Shown one piece after another: positions 61,081 to 64,000 of a stretch of 64,000 bases of DNA. Source of the DNA: Candidatus Coprenecus stercoravium (GTDB taxonomy: Bacteria > Bacteroidota > Bacteroidia > Bacteroidales > UBA932); assembly GCA_019116865.1 (NCBI GenBank), contig DXAW01000028.1, positions 28,498 through 92,497 of the forward strand, written 5' to 3'. The notes below the pieces were generated by a model. It saw only the letters and a program-made list of their open reading frames with translations. It searched no databases and had not been told where the DNA came from. The translations under genes and the position numbers were made by a program. How positions within the stretch are numbered: position 1 is the stretch's first letter; each line of letters begins with the position of its first letter.

Positions 61081-61980
61081 TCAATGGTCTTTACTAATTC
61101 TGTCGTTTCTACGGTCCTCGCCCCAGAGCAGTTTCTCATTCAGAGCCTCGAAAAATCCGCCTCGTCCGAAAGTAATGCGCGCCAGGGAGAATCCGGCCTT
61201 GCGGACACAGACCTTCGTATCCTCGGGCAGCTCGGCAGAACGGTTATCAGCCGAAAGAAGCGTACGGTGACCGTTCGACCTTATAAGCACCTCCACCTCG
61301 GATGTATCAGGAACAATCAGAGGGCGCACATTGAGATTGTGCGGAGACATGGGGGTTATTATGAACACCGAAGAGTCAGGAGACACAACCGGGCCGCCGA
61401 CACTCAGAGAGTAGGCTGTAGAGCCGGTAGGCGTCGCCACCAGCAGACCGTCCGCCCAATAAGTGGGGATTCTCATACCGTCTATGGACACCTCTATGCC
61501 TATCATATTCGGGTCATGTCTCTGCATAGTTATCTCGTTCAGAGCATAGGGATAGAATGTCTTGGAACGACCGTTATAAGAAATCTCCAGAAGGCTTCTG
61601 CGCTCCACCCTGTAATCTCCGGCAATTATACGGTCCACCAGAGAGCATCCGGCGTCACCGCTTCCGGCAGCGGTAAGAAATCCCAGACGGCCGAAATTAA
61701 TGCCGGCCAGCGGAATCTCCCTGTCCCGGACGATTGTCAGCGAGCTCAGGAATGTGCCGTCTCCTCCAAGAGACAGAAACACATCCACGTCCTCAGGCAG
61801 GTCCTCGTTGGAAGAGAAAACTCCGGCGAATCCGCTTGCGGAGCGCACTTCCTCCAAAGCATCCGCCAATTCCGCACATACGGACAACCTGACACCTTTA
61901 CGAAGAAGATGTCCGCACAAGGCAGATATCCGGTGTCCGGATTCCAGGTTCTGACTGCGTCCGTACAGGGCGAAATGCAT
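61081..61980 (-). CDS. nadK: NAD kinase
   Basis: The 299-residue protein has the GGDGTFL motif, [16 protein letters not shown] and [12 protein letters not shown], all NadK hallmarks. It makes NADP from NAD with ATP. It is the first gene of the nadK-uppS-bamA-ompH unit and is divergent from pdxJ, an arrangement I recall as common in Bacteroidales. Confidence 0.96.
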   Translation of the reverse strand: MHFALYGRSQNLESGHRISALCGHLLRKGVRLSVCAELADALEEVRSASGFAGVFSSNEDLPEDVDVFLSLGGDGTFLSSLTIVRDREIPLAGINFGRLGFLTAAGSGDAGCSLVDRIIAGDYRVERRSLLEISYNGRSKTFYPYALNEITMQRHDPNMIGIEVSIDGMRIPTYWADGLLVATPTGSTAYSLSVGGPVVSPDSSVFIITPMSPHNLNVRPLIVPDTSEVEVLIRSNGHRTLLSADNRSAELPEDTKVCVRKAGFSLARITFGRGGFFEALNEKLLWGEDRRNDRISKDH

Positions 61981-62014
61981 TTTATGTAGATTTTTTCAAT
62001 ACAATTTGCAAATA

Positions 62015-62047
62015 TTGTGATTTTATTTTGATAATACCTTATTTTTG
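62015..62047 (+). promoter_or_regulatory. Promoter of pdxJ
   Basis: TTG (62015-62017), 22 nt, TATTTTTG (62040-62047): consensus elements with slightly long spacing. The pdxJ ATG lies 20 nt downstream of the -7 element. Confidence 0.65.
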
Positions 62048-62066
62048 CAAAAAAACTCCAAAGCAT

Positions 62067-62789
62067 ATGACCAGATTAAGTGTAAACATAAACAAATTCG
62101 CCACACTGCGCAACGCACGCGGAGGCAATATGCCGGACGTTGTCAAGGCCGCCCTCGACTGCGAGAGGTTCGGCGCCGAAGGCATCACAGTACATCCAAG
62201 ACCTGATGAAAGACACATCAGATACAGCGACGTTACCGCCATCAAACCGCTTCTGACCACCGAGTTCAACATCGAGGGCAATCCTATTCCTAAATTCACG
62301 GAGCTGGTGCTCAAGACCCGCCCGGCACAGGTGACACTGGTCCCTGACGCCGAGAACGTGCTTACCTCCAACGCCGGATGGGACACCGTCCGCAACAAGG
62401 GCTTTCTGAAAGAGATTTGCCGTACATTCAAGGAGGCGGGCATAAGGACATCCATCTTCATCGACCCGGAGCCAGAAATGATACGCCATGCGTCAGACAC
62501 CGGCTGCGACAGAGTCGAACTGTACACCGAGGCCTATGCTTCCGCATATTCATCCGGTAAAGAGCGGGCCATCGAGAAATACGTGAAAGCTGCCGAGACG
62601 GCGGCCGGCTGCGGCCTTGGCATCAATGCAGGCCACGACCTCAATCTGGACAATCTCAGATATTTCATCCAGACCATACCTTATATTGATGAGGTCTCCA
62701 TAGGACACGCCCTTATATGCGACGCCCTGTACTACGGGCTGGAGAATACCGTCCAGCTCTACCTCCGAGAAATCCGCATGGCCCGTTGA
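62067..62789 (+). CDS. pdxJ: Pyridoxine 5'-phosphate synthase
   Basis: About 240 residues from the ATG at 62067 ([20 protein letters not shown]). The track start at 62028 would precede the promoter. The motifs [26 protein letters not shown] and GINAGHDLN are PdxJ hallmarks, with the TIM-barrel catalytic His and Glu residues present. It condenses 1-deoxyxylulose 5-phosphate, made by Dxs at 23359, with an aminoacetone phosphate to form pyridoxine 5'-phosphate. Confidence 0.96.
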   Translation: MTRLSVNINKFATLRNARGGNMPDVVKAALDCERFGAEGITVHPRPDERHIRYSDVTAIKPLLTTEFNIEGNPIPKFTELVLKTRPAQVTLVPDAENVLTSNAGWDTVRNKGFLKEICRTFKEAGIRTSIFIDPEPEMIRHASDTGCDRVELYTEAYASAYSSGKERAIEKYVKAAETAAGCGLGINAGHDLNLDNLRYFIQTIPYIDEVSIGHALICDALYYGLENTVQLYLREIRMAR

Positions 62790-62816
62790 CATGTTCCGTG
62801 ATTTTTATTATTTTTG
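62786..62816 (+). promoter_or_regulatory. Promoter of the OmpH-like gene
   Basis: TTG (62786-62788, overlapping the pdxJ stop), 20 nt, TATTTTTG (62809-62816): a full Bacteroidota consensus with correct spacing. The ATG is at 62854. Confidence 0.75.
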
Positions 62817-62853
62817 TAATTTGTATCAATACTAACAGACAACCATTACAGTC

Positions 62854-63465
62854 ATGAAGAAGATAAACCTCATTATCAACATCATCCTGATTCTGGCGGT
62901 AGCCGCCTTATATGTTCTTCACTTTACCGGCCAGGGCACATCCGCAAACGAACCCAAGGCCACAGGCAGCAGCACGTCCGCTCCCGAAGGCGCTGTCGTA
63001 TACATCAATCTCGACTCCCTGGTCAACCAGTACGACATGTACAACGACCTGCGTTCCGAATTTCAGAACAAACTGAGCGCCATAGAGAACGACATCAACA
63101 AACAGGGGCGTGCCCTGGAGAATGATATAAAGAGTTTCAATGAGAAGATGCAGAGAGGACTTCTCACACACTCTCAGGCCGAAAGTATCAGCAACGACCT
63201 GGGTATGCGCGACCAGGAACTGAGAAACATGGCCCAGCAGAAACAGATGGAGATGGCCGAAGAGGAAAGCGTGCTGTACAACAAAGTAATGGACGCCATC
63301 ATCACCTACGTTGACAAATACAACAGCGACGGAAGATTCTCCCTGATTCTCTCCACCACCGCCGCCACCAACTCCGTACTCGACGGAGACCCCGGACTCA
63401 ACATCACCGAAGACATCCTCAAAGGTCTCAACGAAGAATATATAAAGAACCGCAATAAGAAATAG
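62854..63465 (+). CDS. Membrane-anchored OmpH/Skp-like protein
   Basis: The 203-residue protein has an N-terminal hydrophobic helix (INLIINIILILAVAALYVL) without an obvious cleavage site, a Ser/Thr-rich linker, then VVYINLDSLVNQYDMYNDL, which resembles the start of OmpH-family proteins, a long coiled coil (about 65-150) and a short C-terminal domain (FSLILSTTAATNSVLDGDPGLNIT). It is likely an inner-membrane-anchored periplasmic chaperone, distinct from the soluble Skp at 57243. Its stop is 4 nt before the glycosyltransferase start. Confidence 0.8.
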   Translation: MKKINLIINIILILAVAALYVLHFTGQGTSANEPKATGSSTSAPEGAVVYINLDSLVNQYDMYNDLRSEFQNKLSAIENDINKQGRALENDIKSFNEKMQRGLLTHSQAESISNDLGMRDQELRNMAQQKQMEMAEEESVLYNKVMDAIITYVDKYNSDGRFSLILSTTAATNSVLDGDPGLNITEDILKGLNEEYIKNRNKK

Positions 63466-63469
63466 CACT

Positions 63470-64000
63470 TTGAGAACCGCCATACTATCCTGCTTTCCCC
63501 CGTACCGCGGAGGCATCTCCCAGTTCAACACTTCCCTATACGGGGAGCTGTCGGGGTCATGCACGGTCAAGGCGTTCAATTTCAAAAGGCAGTATCCGGA
63601 GATTCTCTTCCCGGGAAAGACCCAGTACATAGAGGACGGCTCTCCGCTTCCAATAGATGCAGAAAGAGTACTGGATACGGCCAATCCTATTTCCTACATT
63701 AAAACAGCCCGGACCATATCAGCTTGGAAACCCGACCTGCTGATAATGCGCTACTGGATGCCGTACTTCGCCCCGTCCCAAGGCTACGTGGCCCGGCACA
63801 TGCCGGAAGGATGCAAGGTAATATCCATCCTGGACAATGTAGTGCCGCACGAAAGGCACTTCTTCGACAAGCCGCTCACTTCATACTATCTCAACGGCCA
63901 CGACGGATTCATCGTCCTGTGCAACGCCGTAAGGGACGACCTGCTGCATATCAAACCTGACGCCAGATACATAGTGTCTCCCCATCCGATATATTCCAAT
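63470..64000 (+). CDS. Glycosyltransferase (GT4-like), N-terminal part, TTG start, runs off the window
   Basis: An open frame of 177 codons from TTG at 63470 to the window end, missing from the ORF track because it has no early ATG and no stop in the window. It begins LRTAILSCFPPYRGGISQFN, with the G-G-I-S/A loop of GT-B glycosyltransferases, and continues with WKPDLLIMRYWMPYFAPSQG and VISILDNVVPHERHFFDKPL, typical of family GT4 acceptor domains. The donor-binding domain is outside the window. Start 4 nt after the OmpH-like stop suggests coupling. Substrate unknown. Confidence 0.85.
   Translation, partial: MRTAILSCFPPYRGGISQFNTSLYGELSGSCTVKAFNFKRQYPEILFPGKTQYIEDGSPLPIDAERVLDTANPISYIKTARTISAWKPDLLIMRYWMPYFAPSQGYVARHMPEGCKVISILDNVVPHERHFFDKPLTSYYLNGHDGFIVLCNAVRDDLLHIKPDARYIVSPHPIYSN

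Overview
The window is a chromosomal segment of a Bacteroidota bacterium, almost certainly of the order Bacteroidales. Evidence: a SusC/SusD (RagA/RagB) pair, a PorV/PorQ-family protein next to a protease ending in a type IX secretion (T9SS) C-terminal domain, the MoxR-DUF58-BatA order, a Bacteroidota-type ParC, a fused gamma-alpha KorA, a membrane pyrophosphatase of the K+-dependent type, and promoters of the Bacteroidota form (TTG, 19-22 nt, TAnnTTTG) rather than sigma70 form. The family or genus cannot be fixed from the sequence alone. There is no sign of a prophage, insertion sequence, CRISPR array, rRNA operon or integrase; almost everything is dense core genome.

Layout. 1-3139 (minus): start of a Bat (aerotolerance-type) operon, moxR, DUF58, a membrane protein and batA, which is cut by the window edge. 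3203-5896 (plus): truA followed by an exbB-exbD-tonB energy-transduction set, ending in a long hairpin. 6029-11348 (minus): aroK, parC, era and an rluB-like pseudouridine synthase. 11437-12672 (plus): an orphan FtsX/MacB-type permease. 12677-15849 (minus): aroE, a SpoU-type rRNA methyltransferase and lysS with overlapping ends. 15923-18691 (plus): recJ and a threonine aldolase. 18692-21451 (minus): two tandem paralogous MFS transporters. 21559-25218 (plus): ssb, purA, dxs. 25283-38573 (plus): tRNA-Thr, tRNA-Tyr, tRNA-Gly, tRNA-Thr, tuf, tRNA-Trp, secE, nusG, rplKAJL, rpoB and rpoC, the classical translation/transcription cluster. 38648-48552 (minus): a susC-susD-lipoprotein-secreted protein-S8 protease-porV-like locus. 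48690-61980 (minus): hppA, murI, a TlpA-like lipoprotein, gdhA, korB, korA, ompH/skp, bamA, uppS, nadK. 62067-64000 (plus): pdxJ, a membrane-anchored OmpH-like protein and the start of a glycosyltransferase.

How the parts fit together. ExbB/ExbD/TonB supply energy to TonB-dependent importers such as the SusC here. The SusCD locus has no glycoside hydrolase but carries a subtilisin-like protease, so peptide uptake is a more natural guess than glycan uptake. KorAB, GdhA and the ion-pumping pyrophosphatase fit an anaerobic fermenter of sugars and amino acids. BamA, OmpH, UppS and MurI serve envelope construction.

The least explained structures are (i) two long stem-loop elements of one repeat family, each ending exactly 1 nt before a tRNA gene, with differing but self-complementary arms and a compensatory change in an inner hairpin; (ii) the protease that carries both a lipoprotein signal and a T9SS domain and is start-stop coupled to a PorV-like gene; (iii) a 44-bp duplication of the 3' end of tonB with its terminator hairpin.
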